Source: Atrina japonica
Taxonomy: Eukaryota > Mollusca > Bivalvia > Pterioida > Pinnidae
Assembly: GCA_030159075.1 (NCBI GenBank)
Contig: BROG01000139.1
Coordinates: forward strand, 1 to 64,000
DNA: 64,000 nt
Direction of reading: 5' to 3'
The notes beneath the pieces were generated by a model. The model was not told the DNA's origin. It saw only the letters and a program-made list of their open reading frames with translations, and made no database searches. Both the position numbers and the translations under genes were made by a program. This document shows positions 13,431 through 25,198 of the stretch, in pieces. The stretch's first letter is position 1; each line of letters starts with the position of its first letter.

Positions 13431-13724
13431 TACAGTGGAACCTTGCTGATAAGACACCTTTCTGGTTGACTCATAGTGGTCTGATTAGTGAGATAATAAT
13501 ATCATTATTTATCAAGAGTCTGGGAATTTATAGACTGAAATGTGAGGTGGACTTTAGATGAACTTCACCTAAACACCACCTCACATTTAAGACCATAATT
13601 ACCAGTATTCGGCCTCTTGTCAACTTCTTAATAGATATCAGAAGCTCACTTAAGAGACCACATCACTTATCAGACCACTTTAAGCCGCTCAGTTAGGTGG
13701 TCTTACTACCAAGGTTCCACTGTA
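13431..13724. mobile_element. MITE with TACAGTGGAACCTTG ends
   Basis: 294 bp with exact 15-bp inverted ends (TACAGTGGAACCTTG and its complement), starting and ending at TA. The interior repeats the themes CTTATCAGACCAC and TTAGGTGGTCTTA seen in the 97-bp array at 38 kb. No coding sequence. Confidence 0.85.
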
Positions 13725-14564
13725 TATGAACTAATCTGCTATTGGTACAATTCCTGTAAACAGAATTCTCAGTCACAGAAATAAAACTAAACACTAATTT
13801 TTTAATTTTCATGTCATTTTCATGCAAAGAGTTATCTCCCTTGAAGACTTGAGAGTGGATAGTCTAAACTTGTTCTAATATTGTTCCATGTCACACAAAG
13901 ACATTTCCATTCATAGTCAACAGAAATGCCAGAGGAGAAATTCTGCAACATCATGATATCAGATTTTAAATTCTCATGACCCTCAAAATTCTACATGTTA
14001 ATAACCTCCAAGAGTGATTTAAAAGTGTTCAGTGAAGGAAAAGTTTACATCTTTTGGATTCTTTGGTTTGGGATTTGAATCTATAAACATCCACCTGCAA
14101 GTTGAATAAGCTGCCACTGAGCAATCAATTTCAAAATATTTACATTTCGCAAGAACAATACACATGTTAATCAAAATGATTGAAACAATTAGATAAAAAG
14201 GAAATTGGAGATTTTAGTAGCATTTCATAATTAGGTTCATGGTGTAATTCACACACACTCATAATTGATATAATTTTTCATCCCTTTGGAAACCTTGCTA
14301 TTGTTTAAAATCTATATCCTAATATATTCATAGTGATACTTAAAGCAAACTGGCAGAATCGTAAATGATCATACATGTGAATATACGTGTATCAGTATGT
14401 TAGTATGAAATATATCCAGTGAATATCAAATATATTAATACAATCAATGTTTCTTGCATGCATGTTACAGATTTACAAACTGTGTCAGATATTGAACACT
14501 AAATGTTTGTGTATTTTGTCATTTTCATTAAATAATTTGATTTGTTTTAATTTTTAATAGAAAA

Positions 14565-14830
14565 GATGCAGCACAAAATAGAACATTGTATGTACTGAAG
14601 GCTAATATAATGCATGCAGCACAAGTAGAAACTTGGTTGTGCCATTAGGCTAATACACGAGGCACAAACAGAAACTTGTGTGCTGTAAAGCTAATGCATG
14701 CAGCACAAATAGAAACTTGTGTGCTGTTAGGCTAATGCATGCAGCACAAATAGAAACTCTTGTGTTGTTAGGCCGTAATGCTTGCAGCACAAACAGAAAC
14801 TTGTGTGTGCTGTAGGCTAATGAATGCATG
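14565..14830. repeat. 41-bp minisatellite, about 6 copies
   Basis: GCATGCAGCACAAATAGAAA plus CTTGTGTGCTGTTAGGCTAAT, for example starting at 14701 and 14742. Confidence 0.9.
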
Positions 14831-15501
14831 CACAGTATAGTATCCACAACTTATGTATAGATGACAACAAACATAGCAATACACAAGGTCATAACAACTT
14901 TCTCCGGCAGTCCATGTATTGTTACTTCAAATGTAGGTCATATTTGTGCATATTCCTCGTGAAATTTTGCCTAATCTTTCAATTTTTTCCCACGATGATG
15001 CCATTTTGACTTTCCCCTGTGCTACACTTGCATGTCGTCTGCCAAAACATTGTCAATACGTTTAAGAAAACATTTGACAAATATCCATATATATCCATAA
15101 CATATTGTTACCGATTATTATTTTCCTGATCAAGAATAGCATCATAAGAAAATATGGTTCCAAAAAACGTAACAAATAAAGATTAGAATCCAGAAACAGA
15201 ATCTTCTGGAATTTGTTCATGATAAATCGTAATGCAGAAAATGGGACTTAAATTGTAACGATTCCGCAAAATTCGTAATGGTTGGCATCTATGCTTAGAA
15301 CCTTTAATAAATCGGATCCCAGATTAAGAATAAAGAATAACCTGCCCCCTCCCCCGATGAAAAAAAAAATGTTTTATATATATATATATTAGGTGTACTG
15401 AAAACTAAACCAATCATAGACTGAAATTAATACATCTAAGATGCTGCAGACAATACAAATCAAATAGAACTACTGGTAGACTACCGAATGTACATACATG
15501 T

Positions 15502-15618
15502 TGTCATGATAATGTGTAACTACCCCCTTCAGAACTGTACATGTAGCTGACATACATGCATGAATAAACGCTGAAGTAAAGCTTCGGTTTTGAGGTTATT
15601 TCAACGATAACGAGACTC
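15502..15618 (+). repeat. 5' LTR, internally deleted
   Basis: Starts TGTCATGATAATGTGTAACT exactly as the 3' LTR does and ends near CGATAACGAGAC. At about 117 bp it is some 60 bp shorter than its partner, missing several internal blocks. It probably holds the element's promoter region, now damaged. Confidence 0.88.
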
Positions 15619-15752
15619 AGAAGTAGAAGCCATAGCCTTTGTTACAACATGACTACAAAACGCATGTTGCGCACATTAAAGCGAGAAAAATAACCTCAAA
15701 TTGATAGTTTAGTGTCGTAACCACGTGTATTGGATTCAGTCAATAATCCAAT

Positions 15753-16620
15753 ATGGCGGACGAACTTGAACAACCGCCGCAGCAAGCAGCAGCTGCACCT
15801 CCGTTTGTTCCTACGTTAATTCCCCTACCACCAAGTTTAGATTTGAAAGGTAGCAATTTGAGTACAACTTGGAAGAAATTCAAGCGTATGTGGGGACAAT
15901 TACGAGATTGCTAGTGGGTTGATTACGAAGCCTATGAACCTCCTCGTACTGCCACACTTTTGACCTGCATTGGTCCCGATGCATTCGATATATTTGATGG
16001 ATTGACCTTTGACTCTGAGGAGGATAAGAAGGAAATAGATATTGTCTGTCAGAAGTTCGAAACTTTCTGTGTTGGTCGTACTAATGTCACGTTTATGAAC
16101 GTTATATGTTTAACAAGAGGGAACAAGAACCAATGAGAGGATTGACTCCTATGTAGCGACATTAAGGTCCCTAGCGAAAACTTGTAAATTTGAAGCACTA
16201 GAGGAAGAGATGATACGAGATAGAATTGTCATAGGAATACGTAATAATGCCTCCCGTAAGAAATTATTACAGGAAACCAGAGTTAACCTTACAGAAATGC
16301 ATGATATATGTAGAGCTAAATGAGAAGTCATAAATCTCAAATGAAGGTATTGGAAGAAGTCCAAGCTGTTAAATGTGTAAGGGAGATAATCACAAGGTTG
16401 GGACTAAGGCTAGTTTCAAAAACACAGGTTCAAAACCTAAAGGTGAGAGTCATGTTGATTGTCAATATTGTGGTACATCACACGCACCACGGAAGGAACT
16501 TTGTCCGGCGTGGGGAAAGAAAAAATGTGCTAAATGTGGCACAATGAATCATTTTGCACGTAAGTGTAAGAAGAGTGACAGAACGAGAAATCGACGTGCT
16601 CGTGTTCATATACAGTTAAT
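15753..16620 (+). pseudogene. gag remnant with zinc knuckles
   Basis: An ATG at 15753 opens a Gln/Pro/Ala-rich frame (ELEQPPQQAAAAPP) that hits an in-frame TAG at 15912, then continues in broken frames as a capsid-like helical region. Near 16460-16575 there is a CCHC knuckle (CAKCGTMNHFARKC) preceded by a second Cys/His cluster. These bind RNA in Ty3/gypsy Gag. Several frameshifts and stops interrupt it. Confidence 0.82.
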
Positions 16621-16629
16621 GATGAATAT

Positions 16630-17100
16630 GTGGATACAGATGTGAGTCCGAATGAATTTGTATTCAATTTCACAACAAGTGATTCCAAGCTCAAGAAAAC
16701 ACTTTATGCTCTAATGACTATAAATGGTTATAGTGTTGAGTTTCAGCTAGATTGTGGGTCTACTGTTAATGTTATTCCCGAGTCATTGTACAAACAGTTA
16801 TTTTGTGATCTTAGCAAGCTGAGTGATACAGATATAACTCTGATTATGTTTAATAAAAAACCGAGACAAAGCCGGTAGGTAAGCGTCGTCTTACAATACG
16901 CAATCCAAAAGAACAAGAAGAAGTACAATGTTGAATTTGTTGTGGTACCTGGTAAAGTGAACCCTATACTTGGATCTAGGGCAATACAAGCGATGAAGTT
17001 AGTCACTGTTAAACAGAATCAATTTATGAGTGCTAGAGAATCTGGACAAGAGAGTCTGCAAGTTATTACACAACAGCCAACTGTAAGACTAAGAGTTTAA
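16630..17100 (+). pseudogene. Retroviral-type aspartic protease remnant
   Basis: Contains VEFQLDCGSTVNVIP near 16735-16785, which aligns with the active-site loop of retroelement proteases. The usual D-T/S-G is D-C-G here. The rest is frameshifted. Confidence 0.7.
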
Positions 17101-18450
17101 CTATTACTGATATTGAGACCGAGTTTGGCGACATTTTTGAAGGTCAAGGTTATCTGAAGGGTAAACTTCACTTAGAGATTGATAAGTCAGTCATGCCTAC
17201 GAAAATACCTACACGACGTGTTACCTGTATCAATGAAAGGACCATTGAAGAGTGAGCTGAAGCGCTTAATGGATTTAGGTATAATTACTCCTGTCAATCA
17301 GCCGACTGATTGGATTTCATCCTTGTAGCTGTTAAGAAGCAGAACGGAAACTTACGATTGTGCATTGATCCAAAACCGTTGAATAAGGCATTGAAGCGAA
17401 ATCATTACAATACGCCAACTATTGATGAGATATTGCCTCAACTCAATAAAGCAAGAGTGTTTACAGTTGTTGACACAAAAGAATGGATTTTGGCATATTC
17501 AGTTAGATGACGAGAGTAGCCATTTGACAACTTTTGGAACCCCATGGGGAAGGATATCGTTGGTTGCGGATGCCTTTCGGTATATCGCCAGCGCCAGAAG
17601 AATTTCAGAGACGTTTAGATGATGCACTTCAAGGTCTGTCAGGTGTAAAAGCCATACATGACGATATAGTGGTATATGGTTGTGGTGACAATGATACAGA
17701 AGCTATGCGAGACCATGACGCTAAGTTACATGCTTTGTTCGTTAGATGTCGTGAACAGAACATTAAGCTTAACAAGGACAAGTTAAAGCTAAGATTGTCA
17801 TCTGTCAACTATCTGGGCCATATTATATCTGCTGAGGGACTCAAGGTTGATCAGTCAAAAGTCAAGGCTATCACAGAGATGCCACATCCTACAGACAAAG
17901 CTGGAGTACAGAGACTTTTAGGAATGGTCAATTTCTGCAGAAATTTACTCCAAATTTTGTCACAAGTAACAGATCCTATTCGTGATTTGATCAAGGATAA
18001 ATCTACTTTTAAGTGGGGAAGACCATATCATGGTGAAAGCATTTAGGCAAATACAGGATATTTTGTCAAGAGCGCCAGTGTTAGCGTATTTTTGATCCGT
18101 CGAAACCGACTATTCTACAATGTGATGCGTCCGAGAAAGGTCTGGGAGCGTGTCTGATGCAGAATGACCAACCTATTACTTTTGCGTCAAGATCATTGAC
18201 TAGTTCAGAGTAGCAGAACTACGCGCAAATCGAGAAGGAGTTACTCGCTGGTGCTTTTTTGCGATGGAAAGATTTGAACATTATACATATGGTCGACATG
18301 TAGTAGTAGAATCGGACCATAAGCCATTGGAGATTATCTGTAAGAAAAGTCTTATAACTGCTCCGAAACGCTCTTCAGAGAATGTTATTAACGTCTCCAG
18401 AAGTTTGATTATGACATAATCTACAAGACAGGAAAAAGAGATGTATTTAG
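17100..18450 (+). pseudogene. Reverse transcriptase and RNase H remnant
   Basis: Recognisable RT blocks in order: NGNLRLCIDPKPLNKALKR (about 17345), MPFGISPAPEEFQRRLDDAL (about 17570) and the catalytic block AIHDDIVVYG (about 17650), followed by LKLRLSSVNYLGHIIS. RNase H follows with QCDASEKGLGACLMQ (about 18118). At least two frameshifts lie before the MPFG block and more follow the thumb; a stop interrupts RNase H near 18210. Confidence 0.88.
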
Positions 18451-18459
18451 CCGATACGC

Positions 18460-19680
18460 TTAGCCGTGCGTATTTACCTGAGATGGAAACAGACAGTCAA
18501 GGATGACATTATATTTGAAATTGCTGTGTCAGAGCAACGTTTGATAAAACTCAAGGATGCTACAGAAAGTGATGAAACTTTGCATTCACTTAAAGCTGTT
18601 ATTCAAAAAGGAATGCCAGAGAGAAGTAGTCTTAGTAGTGATCTACAGTGCTATTATAATTTTCGTGATGAATTAGTGATACAAGATGGACTAGTACTGA
18701 AAGGTGATCGAGTTGTTATTCCCTGTCAGTATGCGACAAGAAATGATTGAGAGAGCTCATTCAAGTCATGTGGGAATCCAAAATAGTCTACGTAGAGCGC
18801 GTGAAAACAATATTTTGGCCGAACATGTCAAGAGATATTGAACAGTATATTTCAAAGATGCGAAGTGTGTAATTCTTATAGTGTTGAGCAAAGGCGAGAA
18901 CCTCTGATAACTCACGAGATACCAAATCGACCTTGGGAGAAATTAGGTTGCGATTTATTTGAACTGGAAGGTTATCATTATTTGATAACTGTGGACTATT
19001 ACTCCGATTTCTTTGAAGTAGATCGTCTACATGATAATAGACGTCAGGGGAGATAACTCGTAACTCTCAAAGCACACATGTCACGACATGGAATACCAGA
19101 TGTACTAGTATCTGACAACGGACCGCCGTTCAATAGTCGAGATTTCCAAAACTTTGCAGATACGTATGAATTTGACATGTTACTTCATCTCCGTTATATC
19201 CGCAGTTCAAACGGGAAAGTAGAAAACGCCGTTAAAATTGCTAAACGTTTGATGAAGAAATCAATTATGGATAGATCCGATCCATATTTAGCGTTATTAG
19301 ATTGGAGAAACACTCCGACTGAAAATATGGATTACTCATCTGCGCAACGTTTATTTGGACGAAGGACGAAAACTTTACTTCCGACTTCTAGTAATTTGTT
19401 GACTCCAGAAAATGCTGCACATGTGAAGGACTGTTTAGTAAACAGGAAAGGAAAGTCTACATATTACTATAATACCAGTAAAGGAGTGAAAGAGTTGCCT
19501 ACTCTGAAACCTGGAGAGTGTGTACGTATTCGACCGCATGGAAAACGTAAAAACATGGGATAAGGGCCGTGTCGAGAAAACAAGTCAATGTCAGATCATA
19601 TGAAGTCAGAACGAAGATAGTCAAGTCTACAGGAGAAACCGAAACATTTTACGTCAAACACACCGAATTAATTCATTGAT
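18460..19680 (+). pseudogene. Integrase remnant
   Basis: A degraded zinc-binding start (with IERAHSSHVG) is followed by CEVCNSYSVEQRR, then the DDE core: GCDLFELEG, VSDNGPPFNSRDF and NGKVENAVKIAKR supply the Asp, Asp and Glu. A C-terminal GECVRIRPHGK matches the end of Ty3/gypsy integrases. A stop and a frameshift break the core between about 19050 and 19078. Confidence 0.86.
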
Positions 19681-20302
19681 CGGAATGATATTCAAATTCG
19701 TAGATCTGATGATACATGCGATAGGCAGATATGCAGTCTAATCGGAATGTTGAGCGGTTAGTTGAACCAGCAACACAATGTGATACACATTCATCGAGAC
19801 AACCTATAATTGATGATATTGTTAGTAGTCGAAAACAGTGTTAGTGTTGATTTGTGTCCTAGTCAAACTGAGTCATTGCCTGTGTGCCTGAGAGAAGATA
19901 TCCGCAGAGACAAAGAAACCGACCGCCTAAGTTCAAGGATTATCATGTTGATTTGAAATAGAGTGATCATACTGTGTTGAGGGCATAATAATCCCTGTAT
20001 GATTACTAGGGTCACATAGACTCTGAGTGTCTAGTATATAGTGTTTATTTTTGTTGTGCATAAAGTAATGCTATTATTGATAATTCATTTAATGATAAAT
20101 GACAGTTAAAGTGTATATTCAGCTATTTTCAGTGAAATTCTAATTTCTAATAGTAATGTGTTATGGACATTGACTCTACTTTAAACTGTAGAACTGTGAA
20201 CTCTGAGAACTGAACTGTGAGAACTGTAATGCGAATATCAGTGATTTAAATACAAAGATAATTGCTTTGATAATTAGATAACTTCTATCTTAAGAAGGGG
20301 GA

Positions 20303-20482
20303 TGTCATGATAATGTGTAACTTGACAGTTTGTAGTTTGAGATGACCCCTTCAGTTCTACTTTAATTACTGTACATGTAGCTGATCACGTGATTGAGTGT
20401 TTCCTGTTTTAAGCCATGCATGAATAAACGCTGAAGTACAAGCTTCGGTTTTGATCGTTATTTCGAGCACGATAACGAGACA
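20303..20482 (+). repeat. 3' LTR
   Basis: 180 bp from TGTCATGATA to ACGAGACA, directly after the polypurine tract and directly before the CATGT target duplication. It contains an AATAAA at about 20425 that could serve as the element's polyadenylation signal. Confidence 0.9.
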
Positions 20483-20860
20483 CATGTAAAAGGACAATAA
20501 CTCATATTTTGCAGCTTCGTTGAAAAAAAACAAAACAAAACCAAAACGAAACCGATCACAAATGCATAGAACAGCAAGAACATAATATTTTGAAAAGTAA
20601 ACACTTAAAAAAAAATAAAACATTAAATCTGACCAGCCATGAGAAAAGGACTTCGGATTCCTCACATAAAACATTTTAGAAGATACAAAATGCAGAACAA
20701 TAAATATATCACATCAAAATATTTCCTGTTATTTAAAACTCATGACAGTCTGTAGAGCACTGCCACTATTACAGAAAAAAATGCTTCTAAATACATGTAA
20801 ATGAAAAGTCGTTTGTGAATAGAATTTTCATACAAATTTAACTGATCATAATTTTCATAG

Positions 20861-21038
20861 TACAGTTAAACTTGCAATTATGGCCACCTCTGTATAAAGG
20901 GCTCCTGCCTATAAAACCCATTCAAACATAACCTTATTTAACTATTTTATAATGAATAAACCTCTTTATAAAGGCCATCTGTCTTTAACTGCTATTTTTG
21001 CCTTTTACCTGGAGCGACTGTTAGACAAGTTTGATTAT
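20861..21038. mobile_element. MITE with TACAGTTAAACTTG end
   Basis: About 178 bp from TACAGTTAAACTTGC to GACAAGTTTGATTATA, same family as 11710-11876 (shared CTTTATAAAGGCCA-type interior). Confidence 0.75.
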
Positions 21039-22067
21039 ATATGTTTAATTGACATCATGGATTTACTGTAATCATGATTTTAAACAAACATAAAATTTTG
21101 ACCTGACTTCCTGCGAATGAGTACACTTAAGATCGAAATATTTGAAAAAAAAATTTTTTTAAAAAAGTATTTTTTAAAATATTTGTATGGTAGAATTCAA
21201 TTCATTTATACAAATTTGATTAATATTGGAGTTTTTCTACATTTTTCTCATTACTTGAATACCCTTGGTGTTTTTCGTGACCTGGAAATTGATCATTACC
21301 AGTATAGTAAAATTCTTATAACCTGTCGGAGTGTAGTCTGAATGTTTCGTGAACCCTGTCTTGATCTGCACAAGTTTAAATTTTATGTAGTACTTTAACA
21401 TTACACTTACTAGAGTAATGTACCCAGCTTAACAATTCCATGCCGATTACTGATTATACATGTGCCGAATATTCAAAAGGTAATTATACATCCAAATATT
21501 AGATCTCCATTTGCTGTTCATTTGCAGTTAATGGAAAATTTGTTTTACATCTCAAAAAGTAGAAGTTGATATCAGTATATTTGATCAGAAGTTTCCTTTT
21601 CTCGAGGCTGGTCACAAATGACAATCAGAAATGGGTACAGTGTAACCTTCTGAAACCTGAGGTGAAAGACAATGTCTCATGTTTTAGAATAAGGTCAATT
21701 AAAGATATGACATTGTCAGATTCCATATTTTAAGAAAGATTTGGCAATCTAGATTAAAAAGGGTCCAGAATACACAGAGATCCGGATAAGAAAGGATTTG
21801 GTATCAGAAGGTTTCACTGTATCGTAAAATAAGATAACACAACAAAAATTAGAGGATGACCTAAAAATATAACCTGTATGTTACCAGAATCCTGAAACCA
21901 TAGTAAAAACATGCTGTACTAAGATGGGGATGTTGTCAAGGTAACAATACTTGTATCGGGGCTACTGATGTCAAACTACCCACATCAGGGTGAACCTCAT
22001 TTCAGGCAGGTAAATTCATAAAAAAAAACCAAACATAAAGCCTGACCTTTTGTGTAAAAATTTAAAA

Positions 22068-22885
22068 TACAGGTGACTCTTGATGGCTCGAATGCTGAAA
22101 CCTAGAAATTCTCGATCTCTCGAAGTTTCATACAATCCCCATTATTTTCCTACATGAAACAAGTAAATTAACTATCGATCTCTCAAAAACGTCGAAACCT
22201 CTAAGTCAATTCAAAGTACTGATTTGAATATTCTTCTCTATTTCACTCTTGAAACCTTGAAGTCAAAGTAATTATTGGAGAATAGATTAAAAAGACAATA
22301 TCGTAGGTAAACCTGGCAAATTGTCCAAAGTAACGACATCCGAGATCCTTACCAGGGGGATTAAAACAAAAGCGAGGCATGTTTTGATAATTGTTTTGAC
22401 AAGTAGGTACTGACCTTACCGTGGAGTAATTGACACCAATGTCAATCAATTACGATCAATCAAATATAGAATATAGAGGCTATGCCTCAAACTCGAGTAA
22501 GTGCCACAGCCAAGAGGGGTATATCATTATAACACAGCAAATTATGGAGTTTAATAGTGATGAGAAATAAATCACGTTGCTGAGTTTATACAATGGACAT
22601 GTGCTCGACTAGTGTTTTCTGTACTAGCAGATCAAGCCGTACTGCACTGTTATGTTGTTATCCTTTTTCTTTTGCTGACGACCCAAATAAATAATTAGAA
22701 ACGATAAATCTACTTTTTCTATTTTAAAACCCAGATACAAGGATTGTTTGTAATTTAAAATTTGTGAGAATCACAGACACAAACATTCCTTTAGTTTGTA
22801 TCATGTTAAGAAGCGATAACTCCTGAAACTTCGAATTTTTTTAAGTGATCCTGTTCAGACTTTGAGGTATCAAGAGTCATCTGTA
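22068..22885. mobile_element. Tigger/pogo-like inverted-repeat element
   Basis: About 818 bp with ends TACAGGTGACTCTTGAT and its near complement (ATCAAGAGTCATCTGTA), TA at both edges, followed inward by CTCGAA and GAAACCT themes typical of pogo-class MITEs. No usable transposase frame; a 68-codon minus-strand frame at 22243-22449 may be a relic. Confidence 0.72.
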
Positions 22886-23252
22886 CTAATCACTCTATAA
22901 ATAGTGGCATTTATAACTAAAACAAAGACAATCTTAAGAATATGTAAAAACTGAAAAAATATATATATGAGAATTTTTACTCCTGCCATTCTTGGAAAAT
23001 GCTTGTTGTAATCAATTAGATCAGAACCATCTTGATTTTTGTCGATGTATTTGACATATATGTACATTGTTAAATAAAATTTTCGCTTGTGAACACTGAT
23101 TAATCTGGTACCTGAGCGCTGCTGTTAAGAGGCATCGCTTCAAGATTTGTGCCGACTTTTGCAGTGTTGACATAAAGCGCCAAGCAGTACATGTGGCACT
23201 AAATAAATGTTAAGTCTTGCATATGTACACTGCCGATCAATTTCAGAATGAA

Positions 23253-23487
23253 CACTGCATACCTGGAAATTTTTGCCCTCGTTTAATTTTTGCCATTTTC
23301 TATCTTAGATGAGAGGGCAAATTTAAAAAGAAAGTGACATTTTCCTGCTAAACAAGTGAGACAACTGAACACACATGCAACCCACGAGACTATGAGGATT
23401 TTACTGCAAATTTAAGATGGGGCAAATATGTTTTCTGTTGTAACAGGTCGAAAATAACCAGGGGCAAAAAATTCCAGGTATACAGTC
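23253..23487. mobile_element. MITE of the TACCTGGAAATTTTTGCCC family, copy 1
   Basis: About 235 bp; CTGCATACCTGGAAATTTTT on the left, AAAATTCCAGGTATACAGT on the right, with a GATGAGAGGGCAAATTTAAA interior. The same layout occurs at 43591, 46249 and 57551. Confidence 0.8.
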
Positions 23488-23819
23488 ATAAAAAACAATG
23501 CACAATAACATGTTTGAAACTGACATCAGAGTCCTCTCCCATAGATAAAAAAAATTGAAATCATACATAGCCAAGATAAAAATACCACCACATTTGCTGT
23601 TTTGGAAATGTTAAAGAAATGAATTCTTGAAACAAAGCACTAGGTGTATACATTAAACATATGAAAATGCAGCACATAATGGCTCAAGCAAATAGATTAC
23701 TTGTCAATCAATAATACAAAAAAAAAAAAAAAACAGAAAGAAAATTATTGTACACAAATAAGAAGAGATGTTGCATGTGCATAACAAAGAATCTCTCATG
23801 CTTCTTCTTCCCTGCATCA

Positions 23820-23912
23820 CTAACCCATTCACCCCTAAAGACACATTTGGACTGGTCTAGGTCATTGATTTACAGAAGAATTCATTGTTTTTCAGGGAAT
23901 GATGAGTTAACA
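23820..23912. mobile_element. Small foldback repeat, reverse orientation
   Basis: AACCCATTCACCCCTAAAGA ... GTTTTTCAGGGAATGATGAGTTAA; reverse complement of the 48642 type. Confidence 0.68.
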
Positions 23913-24199
23913 TTGAATCTATAAAGCTTCTATCATCCAATCTAATAATGAGAGAATATATCATTATTGAAACAGAGTTAAGAAAACTTTTGAATTTTTT
24001 TTATTTTTATTTTTATTTTTATTATTTTATTTTTTTTTTTTTGGCTAGGGACCCATTTCTGGACTTTGGGTTTTGACCTTGGATACATATATAAAACATC
24101 TATCAGAGAATTCTTGATATCCCAAATTCTTAATTTTTAATGCCATAATGTTAAAATTCATGCTGTAATTAAATTTGGCAAGTCTTTTCACAATAAAAA

Positions 24200-24395
24200 T
24201 TACTGACCTTCAAAAATCAAAACTTGTGTTAAATTTACAGGACAAATGAAACTTTTGATTTTATGAAATTAGAAAATGCAGTTATCTATTTTTTATTATT
24301 ATCTTTTTTTGGTAACTCAAAACCTGTGTCAAATTTACAGAACACACATGAAACTTTTGATTTTTTGAAATCTTATAGAATATGTTATCTGTTAA
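24200..24395. repeat. Local tandem duplication downstream of SLC9C
   Basis: Two roughly 100-bp copies sharing AAATTTACAG, ATGAAACTTTTGATTTT and a GTTATCT end. This may be inside or just beyond the 3' UTR. Confidence 0.7.
24292..24297 (-). promoter_or_regulatory. Possible SLC9C polyadenylation signal
   Basis: The first AATAAA hexamer I found on the minus strand after the stop codon, about 490 bp downstream. The region is AT-rich, so a chance hexamer is quite possible. Confidence 0.25.
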
Positions 24396-24784
24396 GCATA
24401 TATTAGGATATCTAATTCATCTATAGCCCCAAGGTTACGCTCATTTGAAAGCTGAATTCAGTCTCTGCCAATCAAAATTGACATATATAAATTGTAACCA
24501 TGTATTTGATTGGTTGAGATTAAGGTCAGCTTTCACATGATCATAAAAAAGATTTATGACCTGGGGGCCTGATAGGTAACTAAAATAAGATATGATATAT
24601 CATGACGATCAAATCCGATACTCATTTTAAGAACAAATATGAAATATACGAAATATCGAAAATAAAAAAATATATTGATTTCCAATAAATATAAAATTGC
24701 TATGTCATGATGCAGAGAAGAAGTCTTCAGTGACCAATATTATATCCATATATAATTCTGTTAAGCGGTCCAGGCCTAATTAGC

Positions 24785-25198
24785 TCACTGGTCTGCCAAA
24801 ACCTCATCCAAAATACTCTCTAGCTTATCAGCATCAGTGCATTCCATGCAGTTTGCATGGTTAGTCATAGATGGATCGATATCATTATTTTCCCTTAGTG
24901 ACAAGGATCGGGACACATTGTGAAGCGGCAATTCATCACAGCAGTCATCAACAGAATTGGGACAAGATATTCCTCTTGTCCGTTTTTTAGTTTTGGGTGA
25001 TTTATTTGATTTTACCTTCCATTTGGAGACAACATTCTTTCGATGATCGGAGGCGTGTTTCAAACAAAGTTGACTGATTGAACTAATGAATGCTCCATGA
25101 CCATGACGCATATCATGACCAGACTTGGGCTGTGAATGAGTTGGTTGCCCCATTTCCGTCGGAACCACAAGGATAACCGGTTTTGGACCTTTGTCAGG
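24785..25198 (-). CDS. SLC9C1: SLC9C terminal exon and stop
   Basis: 414 nt including the TGA stop, acceptor ATTACAG. After [16 protein letters not shown] it becomes His/Ser-rich, then basic ([18 protein letters not shown]), then Cys/Asp-rich ([13 protein letters not shown]), ending in an acidic [14 protein letters not shown]. No domain is recognised; the tail looks disordered and is the fastest-changing part of the family. Confidence 0.88.
   Translation of the reverse strand, partial: PDKGPKPVILVVPTEMGQPTHSQPKSGHDMRHGHGAFISSISQLCLKHASDHRKNVVSKWKVKSNKSPKTKKRTRGISCPNSVDDCCDELPLHNVSRSLSLRENNDIDPSMTNHANCMECTDADKLESILDEVLADQ

Larger units (their letters stand above)
15502..20482 (+). mobile_element. 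Ty3/gypsy-type LTR retrotransposon, decayed
   Basis: About 5.0 kb with gag, protease, reverse transcriptase, RNase H and integrase remnants in Ty3/gypsy order on the plus strand. It is bounded by TG...CA ends and a perfect 5-bp target duplication, CATGT, at 15497-15501 and 20483-20487. A polypurine tract (AAGAAGGGGGA) sits directly before the 3' LTR at 20303. The coding regions carry many stops and single-base indels, so it cannot make its proteins. The adjacent SLC9C exons have no indels, which argues that the damage is real decay and not poor sequence. Confidence 0.93.
20488..24784. other. Intergenic stretch downstream of SLC9C
   Basis: Holds three listed MITEs, a T-rich run at 23995-24045 and probably the SLC9C 3' UTR at its right end. 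No other gene is visible. Confidence 0.6.
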
